Part shown: positions 7,584 to 14,694 of the stretch, piece by piece
Layout of the letters: every line of letters begins with the position of its first letter
How positions within the stretch are numbered: the stretch's first letter is position 1
NCBI RefSeq assembly: GCF_003730115.1
Contig: NZ_RJVP01000001.1
Location: 682,001-746,000, forward strand
Source: Pseudomethylobacillus aquaticus
Lineage (GTDB): Bacteria > Pseudomonadota > Gammaproteobacteria > Burkholderiales > Methylophilaceae
Direction: 5' to 3'
Length of the DNA stretch: 64,000 bases
Made by a program: the position numbers and the translations under genes
The notes under the pieces: generated by a model
What the model saw: only the letters and a program-made list of their open reading frames with translations
What the model was told of the DNA's origin: nothing
Database searches by the model: none

Positions 7584-8351
7584 TTAGCTTTGCAGTGAGA
7601 AATTGACTGGCACCAGCACATAAGCACTGATGGGTTGGTTATCGCGCTTGGCCGGAATGAAACGCCAGCCTTTCACCGCCGCGATAGCGGCATGATCAAG
7701 ACGCGTGTAACCGCTGCCCTGTTCCAGCTGTACCGATTCAGCCCCACCTTCCACCGACACCAGCACACGCAGCAACACGCGGCCCTCCTCGCCGGAACGG
7801 CGCGACAGGTTGGGGTATTGCGGAGGCGGGTTGGAGAGGTAAGAAGCACCGAACCTGGGCGGCTCGATCACGGGTTCGCGCTTGGGTTCGGCCACCACCA
7901 CGGGCTGAGGCTCGGGCGCAGGTGCTTGCACCACCACCGGCGCAGTCGGCGCTTCCACCACGGGTTGAGCCACCGGCTGGGCGGCCGTTTCGGTCACAGG
8001 CTTGGGTGTGGGCTGCTCCACCACAGGCTTGGGTTTGGGGATGACTTTTTTGACTACAGGTTCAGGCTTGGGCACCACCGGCACCACTTCCGGTTCCGGC
8101 TTGGGGGCAGGGTTGGCCACCAGGCTGACCGTCATGGGCTCCATCTGGGGCACCTCGGCGGGCTTGATCGCGGCATGGGTCAGCAGCATGCCGAATACCG
8201 CAGCATGCGCCGCCAGCACGAACGCCAGCTTGCCGTAGGCAGGCGACAGCTCGGCGGTGAACGCGCGGCCACCACCCAGTGGCGACAGTGCACGCACGCT
8301 GCGCGCTGGCGGCGTATCGTAATGGGGGACCAGACGTAGATTAGTGGACAT
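7584..8351 (-). CDS. tonB: TonB energy-transducing protein
   Basis: 255 aa. A short cytoplasmic N-terminus is followed by one membrane anchor (about 41-60, KLAFVLAAHAAVFGMLLTHA). A long Pro/Glu/Lys/Val periplasmic spacer (about 70-165, KPEP/KPKP repeats) spans the periplasm. The C-terminal TonB domain (about 170-255) has PPQYPNLSRRSGEEGRVLLR and a final VPVNFSLQS strand. It couples the ExbBD proton motive force to the receptor. Its start overlaps the end of the upstream small gene by 11 bp. Confidence 0.95.
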   Translation of the reverse strand: MSTNLRLVPHYDTPPARSVRALSPLGGGRAFTAELSPAYGKLAFVLAAHAAVFGMLLTHAAIKPAEVPQMEPMTVSLVANPAPKPEPEVVPVVPKPEPVVKKVIPKPKPVVEQPTPKPVTETAAQPVAQPVVEAPTAPVVVQAPAPEPQPVVVAEPKREPVIEPPRFGASYLSNPPPQYPNLSRRSGEEGRVLLRVLVSVEGGAESVQLEQGSGYTRLDHAAIAAVKGWRFIPAKRDNQPISAYVLVPVNFSLQS

Positions 8352-8577
8352 TGCCTAGGTTTCTCAAAAACTGGTTGACCTCACGGGAGGCACTCAGCGC
8401 CTGTAACTTGCTGACCGCTTGCTGCATCACTTTGTGCAGGGTTTCAAATGCCTCGACTTCCAGGCGCAGGCTGAGCGCGCCGACTTCCAGCTCCGCCACA
8501 CCGCACTCTTCGCAATACACCACCCGGCAATGCTCTTCGCCAGACAGCAGGATGCGCTTGCATTGTTTGGTATTCAT
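8341..8577 (-). CDS. Small Cys-containing protein of the hemP-tonB operon, function unknown
   Basis: 78 aa. The N-terminal half carries four cysteines (C6, C17, C22, C25), the last three as C-x4-C-x2-C within CRVVYCEECGVAELEVG, followed by a predicted amphipathic helix (FETLHKVMQQAVSKLQAL). No signal peptide is visible, so it should be cytoplasmic. It lies between hemP and tonB and overlaps tonB by 11 bp, so it is very likely translated and iron-regulated. A metal or redox role is possible from the cysteines but is not shown. I do not recognise a named family. Confidence 0.7.
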   Translation of the reverse strand: MNTKQCKRILLSGEEHCRVVYCEECGVAELEVGALSLRLEVEAFETLHKVMQQAVSKLQALSASREVNQFLRNLGNVH

Positions 8578-8597
8578 AACCGCCTCTCTTCGCTCAC

Positions 8598-8738
8598 CTA
8601 CTTGGTGAGGATCAGCTTGCCCTGACTGGTCAGCCGCAAACGGTATTCAGCCCCGGCGTGCTGAATGATCAACTCACGAGCCCCTGCGAACAGCTGCTCA
8701 CTGGTGTAGCGCGGTATCGACAACCCCGGTGTTTTCAC
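8598..8738 (-). CDS. hemP: Hemin uptake protein HemP
   Basis: The conserved tail YTSEQLFAGARELIIQHAGAEYRLRLTSQGKLILTK is the HemP signature (small protein, often first gene of heme/iron uptake operons in Beta- and Gammaproteobacteria). The open frame extends back to a TTG at 8801, but that codon is inside the predicted -35 and the intervening codons are inside the Fur box. The first usable start after the predicted transcription start (~8766) is GTG 8736-8738, giving 46 aa. In other species HemP can act as an activator or facilitator of heme receptor expression. Confidence 0.85.
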   Translation of the reverse strand: MKTPGLSIPRYTSEQLFAGARELIIQHAGAEYRLRLTSQGKLILTK

Positions 8739-8768
8739 AGGGCCTGGTGCCGCAGTGTTATTTATAAC

Positions 8769-8801
8769 GTTAATGATAATGATTCCTATTAAATAGGTCA
8801 A
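8769..8801 (-). promoter_or_regulatory. Fur-box promoter of the hemP-tonB-exbBD operon
   Basis: On the minus strand, -35 TTGACC (8796-8801), 17-bp spacer, -10 TATCAT (8773-8778). A Fur-box-like sequence at 8769-8787 matches about 14 of 19 positions of GATAATGATAATCATTATC and covers the -10. Fe-Fur would block RNA polymerase here. The same architecture recurs at 9899-9931. Confidence 0.85.
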
Positions 8802-8808
8802 GTGATTG

Positions 8809-8834
8809 AAAAAAAAGGTCGCCCGAAAGCGACC
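8809..8834 (-). terminator. Rho-independent terminator of the S4 paralogue gene
   Basis: Stem GGTCGC / GCGACC (8817-8822, 8829-8834) with a 6-nt loop is followed on the minus strand by eight U residues (A-run 8809-8816). It lies 27 bp after the S4 stop and just upstream of the hemP promoter, so the two Fur-type units are transcriptionally separate. Confidence 0.93.
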
Positions 8835-8861
8835 GAGTGAGGAGACCTGTATTCGATAGTG

Positions 8862-9479
8862 CTAGATGCGGTTGGCGTAGTACTCGACCACCTGCTGCAC
8901 ATCCACCGGGAACGGCACATCATCGGCGGCTGGCAGGTGGGCGATGGTGGCGGTGTGTTGCTGCTCGTCCCAGCTCAGCCATTCCGGACGTGTCAGCGGC
9001 AGATCCTTAAGCGTTTCCACCACCAGAGGCAATTGCAGACTGCTGGCTTTCAGCGTGATGCTGTCACCGGCGCGCAAACGCATGGAGGGGATGTTCACAC
9101 TGCGACCATTCAGCAGCAGGTGGCGATGCGACACCAGCTGGCGCGCAGCGGCGATGGTAGGCGCAAACCCGGCACGGAACGCCACGTTGTCGAGACGACG
9201 CTCCAGCAACTGCAGCAGGGTTTCGCCGGTCGGTGCTTTACCGCGTCGCGCATCGATCATCAGTCGGCGCAGCTGACGTTCGGTGAGGCCATAGTTGAAG
9301 CGCAGCTTCTGCTTCTCCTGCAGCTTCACACCAAAGTCGGATTTGCGGCGGCGCGTGGCCTTGGCACCGTGCTGACCAGGCGGCGTCGGGCGGGATTCCA
9401 TGCTTTTGCGTGACAGGCCAGGCAAATCCAGCCCCAGTGCGCGCATGATCTTGAGTCGTGGTCCGGTAAATCGTGACAT
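8862..9479 (-). CDS. rpsD: Ribosomal protein S4 paralogue, cysteine-free
   Basis: 205 aa, usual S4 length. It starts MSRFTGPRLK, has PPGQHG near residue 33-38, and the S4 RNA-binding domain RLDNVAFRAGFAPTIAAARQLVSHRHLLLNG (about 92-125). S4 nucleates 30S assembly on 16S rRNA. Canonical rpsD lies in the alpha operon next to rpoA. This copy stands behind a Fur-type promoter with an unknown gene, is divergent in the N-terminus (ALGLDLPGLSRKSM instead of the usual ...RREG...) and contains no cysteine at all. A good Shine-Dalgarno (AGGAAAT) precedes the ATG at 9479. Its being an iron-responsive second copy is an inference. Confidence 0.88.
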   Translation of the reverse strand: MSRFTGPRLKIMRALGLDLPGLSRKSMESRPTPPGQHGAKATRRRKSDFGVKLQEKQKLRFNYGLTERQLRRLMIDARRGKAPTGETLLQLLERRLDNVAFRAGFAPTIAAARQLVSHRHLLLNGRSVNIPSMRLRAGDSITLKASSLQLPLVVETLKDLPLTRPEWLSWDEQQHTATIAHLPAADDVPFPVDVQQVVEYYANRI

Positions 9480-9564
9480 CGTTATTTCCTGAATCGCTAA
9501 CTAAAAATTGATCTGCAAAAAATGGATCCACGAAAATTGGATCCCATAGTGCAAGTGCATGGCA

Positions 9565-9876
9565 TCAATGCACCACGCCGCTACCCGGCTGGATGGAGCA
9601 CATCAGCGCATCCTGCGCCTCGGGTGTCGCGGCTTCCGACTGGCTGTGCAGAATGTCCTGCCACTGCGCCACAAGCCGCCCCGCCACCTCGGACACCAGC
9701 CTGGATTCCGCGTAATGCGGCGCCTGCAGCTTGCGTGCGAGACTAAGGGCGACCTTGGCGAGATCAGCCGAGGGCTGATTCACATAACGCGTGGCGATCC
9801 AGCTCAAAGACGCCAGCAGGTCGCTGGCTTTTGGCAGGTCCACATCGTAGTCATTGGTGCTGGAAGCGGTTTGCAT
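9565..9876 (-). CDS. Unknown 103-aa protein behind a Fur-type promoter
   Basis: 103 aa, no signal peptide, no membrane segment, no cysteine until a single C near residue 93; predicted mainly helical (SDLLASLSWIATRYVN, ADLAKVALSLARKLQA, SEVAGRLVAQWQDILHSQ). I do not recognise a family. Its ATG follows CAGGAACAGGCG and lies about 20 nt after the predicted transcription start. The S4 paralogue follows after 85 bp with no terminator between, so both are probably one iron-repressed operon. Function is open; a ribosome- or iron-related role is only suggested by context. Confidence 0.65.
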   Translation of the reverse strand: MQTASSTNDYDVDLPKASDLLASLSWIATRYVNQPSADLAKVALSLARKLQAPHYAESRLVSEVAGRLVAQWQDILHSQSEAATPEAQDALMCSIQPGSGVVH

Positions 9877-9898
9877 CGCCTGTTCCTGATTAAGTTTT

Positions 9899-9931
9899 GA
9901 TAATGATAATGATTCGCATTTAATGAGTCAA
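9899..9931 (-). promoter_or_regulatory. Fur-box promoter of the unknown gene / S4 paralogue operon
   Basis: Minus-strand -35 TTGACT (9926-9931), 17-bp spacer, -10 TATCAT (9903-9908). The Fur box at 9899-9917 matches 16 of 19 consensus positions. The flanking bases AATGATAATGATTC, ATT and GTCAAG are shared with the hemP promoter 1.1 kb away, so the two promoters are probably duplicates of one another or convergent copies. Confidence 0.85.
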
Positions 9932-10070
9932 GCGGAATTGATGATGAGCACCACAAACTTGAGTCTGCTGACGTGCAGGATGAACTGATGGCTTGATATG
10001 GTGGACTGCTGAGTGGGTTCGCCCTGCGACTGGCTACTTGGCTACTTACAGGTGATGGACAGAATTGGGT

Positions 10071-10832
10071 CGTCGTTCCCGCGCAGGCGGGAACCCAGGC
10101 AAGGTCAATCACCCGCGACATGCACTTCCCGGCAGGACGCAAATACCGTCGTTCAAACGGGAGCGCAGCTAGCCTCGCATCCCGCATCCCGGTTCAGCTT
10201 AATTGCCTGGATTCCCGCCTGCGCGGGAACGACGACATGCCGTGACCTCGTTTTCTGGCTTGCACCGGAAGACGATATCAGGTGGTGTTGACTTACCTCC
10301 CCTGCTGCCAAGCCGAGCAACGCAGACCCGTCTGGGGTCTTCGGCGAGCACTGTCTGAAGTCCGCAGGCGCTCACGTCTTGTGTGAGCGACCAGGCTGAG
10401 TTGCGCAGCCGCCAGACGGGCCGAGTCGCGCAGGGTAGCCGCAGGCCTTGCTAGGGGGTGCCCTTCTCTTTGGCTACTTTCTCTTGGGCAAACAAGAGAA
10501 AGTAGCTCGCCTGCCGGGCGAGACCGGCTCACACAGTTAGTTTCGGCGGACTGCTGAAGCGAGTCCGCCCTACCTGCTGTCGTCATTCCGGCGCAGGCCG
10601 GAATCCAGGCGGCGCAACTCACCACTCGGTCAGCACTGTTCAAGCATATCGAGGAAGCCTGGAGCACACCATACGGCGCAATGCGCTGCGCTTATTGGCG
10701 CCCTACTTGTTCACACCTATTTTTTCACCCCGACTCGCCCCGTCACTCAGTCGGAAAGCAGCTAGCCACGGCATCCACATCCCGATTCAGCTTAATTGCC
10801 TGGATCCCCTCCCACGCGGGAACGACGATATC
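10071..10832. repeat. Gene-free region with REP-like palindromic repeats
   Basis: The 965-bp gap 9877-10841 carries four related elements. A (10071-10102, CGTCGTTCCCGC...GCGGGAACCCAGG) and C (10581-10610, CGTCATTCCGGC...GCCGGAATCCAGG) are in one orientation. B (about 10203-10234) is the near-exact reverse complement of A, and D (about 10797-10830) is a degraded B. B and D are part of a longer direct repeat of about 75 bp (10165-10238 and 10759-10832) that includes AGCTAGCC and TTCAGCTTAATTGCCTGGAT. No credible gene is present; open frames here lack starts and codon bias. Confidence 0.8.
10474..10505. repeat. Hairpin inside a dispersed-repeat-like block
   Basis: Perfect 12-bp arms CTACTTTCTCTT / AAGAGAAAGTAG with an 8-nt loop are embedded in about 200 bp (10300-10520) that I recall as resembling a dispersed intergenic repeat seen in several proteobacterial genomes (CCCTTCTCTTTGGCTAC...). 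Its relation to the neighbouring REP-like elements is unknown. Confidence 0.55.
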
Positions 10833-10841
10833 GCACCAGAC

Positions 10842-11747
10842 TCAATCTTCATGGACTTCGGCGTATCGCTCGGCCAGGTAATCCAGCAAGACACGCACGG
10901 AGGGCAACAAGCCTCGACGGCTGGGGAACACGGCATGCACGATCTCTTTAGGCGGCACCCATTCCGGCAACAGATGACGCAGCCTGCCATCGGCAAGCTC
11001 TGCCTCCAGCAACATCAATGGCAGTTGCACCACCCCCACGCCGGCCAGTGCGGCATGACGCAGCGCCACCATGTCCGTGGTGATGAAGCGTGGCTGATGA
11101 TGCAGCTTAACCTCAGCGCCATTCGGGCCATGCAGTTGCCATTGATGCAGCTGCTGCGCTGCGCCCAGCGCCAGACTGGGCCAGTGCTGCAAATCAGACG
11201 GGTTCTCTGGCAGACCAAGCTGTGCGATCAAGGCCGGACTAGCCACCAGACACTGCTTGCGGTCTGCCAGCACGCGCATCACCAGATCGCTGCTCTGCAG
11301 AGGCGGCGGACGCACGCGAATGGCGATGTCCATGGCCTCGGCGATCACGTCCACACGCCGGTTGGTGGCTTCCAGTTGCACCACCACCTGCGGGTAACGC
11401 ACCATGAAATCGGCCAGCATGGCCCCGAAGTGCGCATGCAGCAGCGCGATCGGACAGGAGATGCGCACGCTGCCACGTGGCTCGGCACGCGTGACTTCGA
11501 TGGCCTCCTGCGCGGCCTCCGCTTCCACCAGCATGGCTTTGCAATGCTCGAAATAACGACGCCCCACCTCGGTCACGGTAAAGGTGCGTGTGGAGCGCTG
11601 GATCAAGCGCACACCCAGCCGCTCTTCCAGCAGCGCGATACGCCGACTGAGCCGGGATTTAGGCATGCCGATGGCACGCCCGGCAGCGGCAAAGCCGCCA
11701 TGCTCCACGGCCTGCACAAAATAATAGAGATCGTTGAGGTCTTGCAT
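10842..11747 (-). CDS. LysR-family transcriptional regulator
   Basis: 301 aa from the ATG at 11747, which has AAGGAG five bases upstream; the GTG two codons earlier would sit inside that site. An N-terminal winged HTH (about 3-62, with FAAAGRAIGMPKSRLSRRIALLEERLGVRL) is followed by a substrate-binding domain (about 88-295). The recognition helix has PKSRLSRRI, typical of the DsdC/AaeR-like group that regulates divergent neighbours. It is divergent from the pirin gene, with a 132-bp AT-rich gap likely to hold both promoters and its operator. The effector is unknown. Confidence 0.9.
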   Translation of the reverse strand: MQDLNDLYYFVQAVEHGGFAAAGRAIGMPKSRLSRRIALLEERLGVRLIQRSTRTFTVTEVGRRYFEHCKAMLVEAEAAQEAIEVTRAEPRGSVRISCPIALLHAHFGAMLADFMVRYPQVVVQLEATNRRVDVIAEAMDIAIRVRPPPLQSSDLVMRVLADRKQCLVASPALIAQLGLPENPSDLQHWPSLALGAAQQLHQWQLHGPNGAEVKLHHQPRFITTDMVALRHAALAGVGVVQLPLMLLEAELADGRLRHLLPEWVPPKEIVHAVFPSRRGLLPSVRVLLDYLAERYAEVHED

Positions 11748-11879
11748 ACGCACTCCTTGCGCACTCCATCGTCCTATAAATGAAACGATGAGTTGTAATT
11801 TAGCAGACTACTCAACCATTGATGACAAAAATATACTGCATTCCATCGATAACGCATCACCGCCACAAGGAGACAGATC

Positions 11880-12752
11880 ATGAAAAGAGTACTCGGCGTT
11901 TACAGCGCGCCACGCAGTCACTGGGTGGGCAACGGTTTTCCGGTGCGCTCGCTGTTCACCTACAACAGCCACGGCAAACCGCTCAGCCCGTTTCTGATGC
12001 TGGACTACGCAGGCCCTGCCGACTTTGGCCCGGCTGAAAAAGCACGCGGCGTAGCACAACACCCGCACCGTGGCTTTGAAACGGTCACCATCGTCTATCA
12101 GGGCGAAGTGGCGCACCGTGATTCCACGGGTCAGGGCGGCATCATCGGCCCCGGTGATGTGCAATGGATGACCGCTGGCAGTGGCATCCTGCATGAGGAA
12201 TACCACTCGCCCGCCTTCACGGCCCAGGGTGGCACGCTGGAGATGGTGCAACTGTGGGTCAACCTGCCCGCCAGGGACAAGATGACCGCACCCGGCTATC
12301 AGGCCATCCTGAATCAGGCCATCCCGGTGGCTGATCTGCCAGACGGCGCAGGCACGGTGCGCGTGATCGCGGGTGACTATGCACAAAGCCGTGGCCCGGC
12401 GCACACCTTCTCACCCATGCAGGTGTGGGACATGCGCCTCAAGCAAGGCAGCCTCACCACGCTGCAACTGCCACAAGGCTGGAACACCTCGCTGGTGGTA
12501 TTGCGCGGCACGGTGATGGTCAACGACACGGCGGTCACGCGTGAAGCGCAGATGGTGGTGCTGGACCGGGATGGCGAGAACGTCAGCATCGAAGCCAATA
12601 CCGATGCCGTGATCCTGCTGCTGAGCGGCGAGCCGATCGCAGAACCTATCGTCGGTTATGGCCCATTCGTGATGAACACGCAGGAAGAGATCGACCAGGC
12701 CATCACGGATTTCAACGCAGGCCGGTTTGGCGCCGACATTGCAACACATTGA
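11880..12752 (+). CDS. Pirin family protein
   Basis: 290 aa bicupin. The N-terminal cupin carries the metal site: HPHRGFETVTIVYQGEVAHRD (about 61-81) and WMTAGSGILHEEY (about 98-110), supplying three His and a Glu for Fe(II). A C-terminal pirin domain (about 175-275) has FSPMQVWDMRL and GEPIAEPIVGYGPFVMNT. Bacterial pirins act as quercetinases or redox-sensing partners of enzymes such as pyruvate dehydrogenase; which applies is not visible. AAGGAG at 11867-11872 fits the ATG at 11880. It is probably regulated by the divergent LysR protein and is followed by a hairpin. Confidence 0.92.
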   Translation: MKRVLGVYSAPRSHWVGNGFPVRSLFTYNSHGKPLSPFLMLDYAGPADFGPAEKARGVAQHPHRGFETVTIVYQGEVAHRDSTGQGGIIGPGDVQWMTAGSGILHEEYHSPAFTAQGGTLEMVQLWVNLPARDKMTAPGYQAILNQAIPVADLPDGAGTVRVIAGDYAQSRGPAHTFSPMQVWDMRLKQGSLTTLQLPQGWNTSLVVLRGTVMVNDTAVTREAQMVVLDRDGENVSIEANTDAVILLLSGEPIAEPIVGYGPFVMNTQEEIDQAITDFNAGRFGADIATH

Positions 12753-12758
12753 GCAAGC

Positions 12759-12794
12759 CGTCCGGTGATGACAAATCACCGCCATCACCGGACG
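12759..12794 (+). terminator. Stem-loop after the pirin gene
   Basis: Perfect 12-bp arms CGTCCGGTGATG / CATCACCGGACG (12759-12770, 12783-12794), 12-nt loop, followed by TCATTTTTAC. It is probably a moderate terminator separating pirin from the hydrolase gene, which has its own Shine-Dalgarno but no obvious strong promoter. Confidence 0.65.
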
Positions 12795-12850
12795 TCATTT
12801 TTACTTTGAGATTTATCGCTGGGTAGTCACTTTTGAAAAGGAGCCTCATC

Positions 12851-13474
12851 ATGAACAAGCCTTACACCCGTCTGGACAAGGACAACGCTGTGGTACTGCT
12901 GGTGGATCACCAGGCCGGCCTGCTGTCGCTGGTGCGCGACATAGACCCGGACCAGTTCCGCAACAACGTACTGGCACTGGCCGACCTGGCCAAATACTTC
13001 AAGCTGCCCACCATCCTCACCACCAGCTTCGAGCAAGGCCCCAACGGCCCGCTTATGCCCGAGCTGAAAGCCCTGTTCCCGGATGCGCCGTATATCGCCC
13101 GGCCGGGCCAGATCAATGCCTGGGACAATGCAGACTTCGTCAAAGCGATCAAAGCCACCGGCAAAAAACAGCTCATCATCGCCGGCGTGGTCACCGAAGT
13201 CTGCGTCGCATTCCCCGCCTTAGCGGCTATCGAAGAAGGCTTTGAAGTATTCGTCATAACTGATGCCTCGGGCACCTTCAACGCATTGACACGCGATTCT
13301 GCCTGGGACCGCATGTCCGGCGCAGGCGCACAACTGATGACCTGGTTCGGCGCGGCCTGCGAACTGCACCGCGACTGGCGCAATGACGTGGAAGGCCTGG
13401 CGACTTTGCTGTCCAACCACATTCCGGATTACCGCAACCTGATCAACAGCTACAACACGTTCACCCAGCGCTAG
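12851..13474 (+). CDS. Isochorismatase-family (YcaC-like) hydrolase
   Basis: 207 aa from the ATG at 12851 with AAAGGAG eight bases before; the longer frame from TTG 12833 overlaps that site. Cysteine-hydrolase fold: LLVDHQAGLLSLV (catalytic Asp near residue 19) and GVVTEVCVAFPAL (nucleophilic Cys near 118), with a Lys near 84 possibly completing the triad. Length and the long C-terminal RDWRNDVEGL segment match YcaC-type hydrolases of unknown substrate. Pirin plus this hydrolase plus a LysR regulator is a recurrent bacterial trio, so a shared response is likely. Confidence 0.88.
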   Translation: MNKPYTRLDKDNAVVLLVDHQAGLLSLVRDIDPDQFRNNVLALADLAKYFKLPTILTTSFEQGPNGPLMPELKALFPDAPYIARPGQINAWDNADFVKAIKATGKKQLIIAGVVTEVCVAFPALAAIEEGFEVFVITDASGTFNALTRDSAWDRMSGAGAQLMTWFGAACELHRDWRNDVEGLATLLSNHIPDYRNLINSYNTFTQR

Positions 13475-13480
13475 AGGTCG

Positions 13481-13526
13481 GAACAAACAAAAAGCCCACG
13501 GCGTGCCGTGGGCTTTTTGTTTGTTC
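13481..13526. terminator. Strong bidirectional terminator
   Basis: A perfect 22-bp inverted repeat (13481-13502 and 13505-13526) with core AAAAAGCCCACGGC and GCCGTGGGCTTTTT has U-runs on both strands. It ends the hydrolase gene on the plus strand and the AT-rich five-gene operon on the minus strand, whose last stop is at 13547. Confidence 0.95.
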
Positions 13527-13546
13527 GTATTACCATCACTGTTAAA

Positions 13547-14095
13547 TCACTTACTCTGAAATTGAATAAACCCTTGGTTTATTGCCATAAAAACCGAGGC
13601 AAGCATAAAAGACTGACTTAGCTCACCATGATGTAGTCCTACTATAAAATCTTGGGGAGACATCAACCTAACCATCACTCCATCCTCTTGTTCACTGCCC
13701 TCTTTAAAAGATGGGTTGCGGCACAAAAAGGTATGTACATAATTATTTTGAAGTCCCGGATTAGCAAGATAGCAGCCTAATTGAATCCATTCTCCACCAA
13801 AGAACCCAGCCTCCTCAAGCAGCTCATCTTGTGCCGCTTGGAATGGAGTTTTGCCATCATCAACTATGCCGCCAGGCAACTCTAAAGTTTCCCTCCCAAG
13901 AGCATGCCGAAACTGTCTCACTAGGACAATCTCACCAGAACCGAGTACAGCTATGATATTCACCCAATCAGGACACTTTAATACGTTGAACTGAGCAACC
14001 GCTCCATTTTCTTGATGGATATCAAATGACGCGACTTTATAGGCTCCAAAATCCCACTCTGTGACTGCGTTAGATACAACTGCTTTCTTATCCAC
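13547..14095 (-). CDS. NUDIX-fold protein with altered Nudix box
   Basis: 182 aa, ADP-ribose pyrophosphatase-like NUDIX fold: FNVLKCPDWVNIIAVLGSGEIVLVRQFRHALGRETLELPGG then the Nudix box. The canonical box is G-x5-E-x7-R-E-U-x-E-E-x-G-U. Here the first Glu is Lys (IVDDGK) and the Arg is Asp (QAAQDELLEEAGF), while the metal-binding ELLEEAG is kept. Activity may be altered or lost. Its first 39 codons overlap the upstream phosphatase-like gene by 118 bp in another frame. It is the last gene of the AT-rich operon and ends 20 bp before a strong terminator. NUDIX enzymes hydrolyse nucleoside diphosphate derivatives. Confidence 0.85.
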   Translation of the reverse strand: MDKKAVVSNAVTEWDFGAYKVASFDIHQENGAVAQFNVLKCPDWVNIIAVLGSGEIVLVRQFRHALGRETLELPGGIVDDGKTPFQAAQDELLEEAGFFGGEWIQLGCYLANPGLQNNYVHTFLCRNPSFKEGSEQEDGVMVRLMSPQDFIVGLHHGELSQSFMLASVFMAINQGFIQFQSK

Positions 14096-14685
14096 TGTAT
14101 ATCCTGCGGAGTTAGTCGGAATGATATTGGATGTGCATAACGGAAATGATGATTGAGGTAGCCACCACCACTCTCAGGCGTGTTTCTTAATTTAATATTC
14201 TTCATTAAAACTAGTGAAGATCGCGTTGCCACAACACAAACATTTTTAACGCGTAATTTGTGTATACAAAATAGAAGTGAAAGACCTTGGCAGAAGAAAC
14301 TAAAAATATCTTGCATGCCTGGAATGACAACTTCTGATATCTCGATTTCTCTTCGATTCCAACGATGCAATGACTCCATCGCTGAGGGATATCTCAATTT
14401 CGACTCATCAACTCTAAGGCCGGCCAAACTACCAAGTCCAATTGGGCTTAGTAACGGAGATTTATATTGAGTAGTCGTATTACAGTATTTTGATAGCAAG
14501 CCTGCCGTCTCTTCAGTCTGTAAAGTTGGCGCATACAGAATAATATCAATGGATTGTTGCTTTAGATAACGACCTGCACGGTGAGCGGCTAAGCGACCTT
14601 TAAAAGTCAATCTTTCGCCAATACCACCAATAACATCAACGAGATTTTTTCTGCTTTCAGCATGACGAATTAATGTTATGCGCAC
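13978..14685 (-). CDS. Histidine-phosphatase-fold (phosphoglycerate mutase-like) protein
   Basis: 235 aa. The opening MRITLIRHAESRKNLVDVIGG contains the phospho-acceptor RHAES motif, and LTFKGRLAAHRAGRYL matches the family. The position of the second catalytic His (usually V-x-T/S-H-G) reads VVATRSSLV, with Arg in place of His, and the usual acidic wEG block reads LAG. It may therefore be a divergent subfamily or an inactive phosphatase. Its C-terminal ~39 codons overlap the second NUDIX gene, either a true overlap or a frameshift that extended the tail. It starts 9 bp after the NeuD-like gene. Substrate unknown. Confidence 0.75.
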   Translation of the reverse strand: MRITLIRHAESRKNLVDVIGGIGERLTFKGRLAAHRAGRYLKQQSIDIILYAPTLQTEETAGLLSKYCNTTTQYKSPLLSPIGLGSLAGLRVDESKLRYPSAMESLHRWNRREIEISEVVIPGMQDIFSFFCQGLSLLFCIHKLRVKNVCVVATRSSLVLMKNIKLRNTPESGGGYLNHHFRYAHPISFRLTPQDIQWIRKQLYLTQSQSGILEPIKSRHLISIKKMERLLSSTY

Positions 14686-14694
14686 GGTCTTAGA

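Noticed and set aside
8739-8801. hemP starting at TTG 8801
   Set aside because: The codons lie in the predicted -35, -10 and Fur box, upstream of the transcription start.
10293-10667. 124-aa minus-strand gene
   Set aside because: It is made of repeat elements and hairpins, lacks a ribosome site and has no domain.
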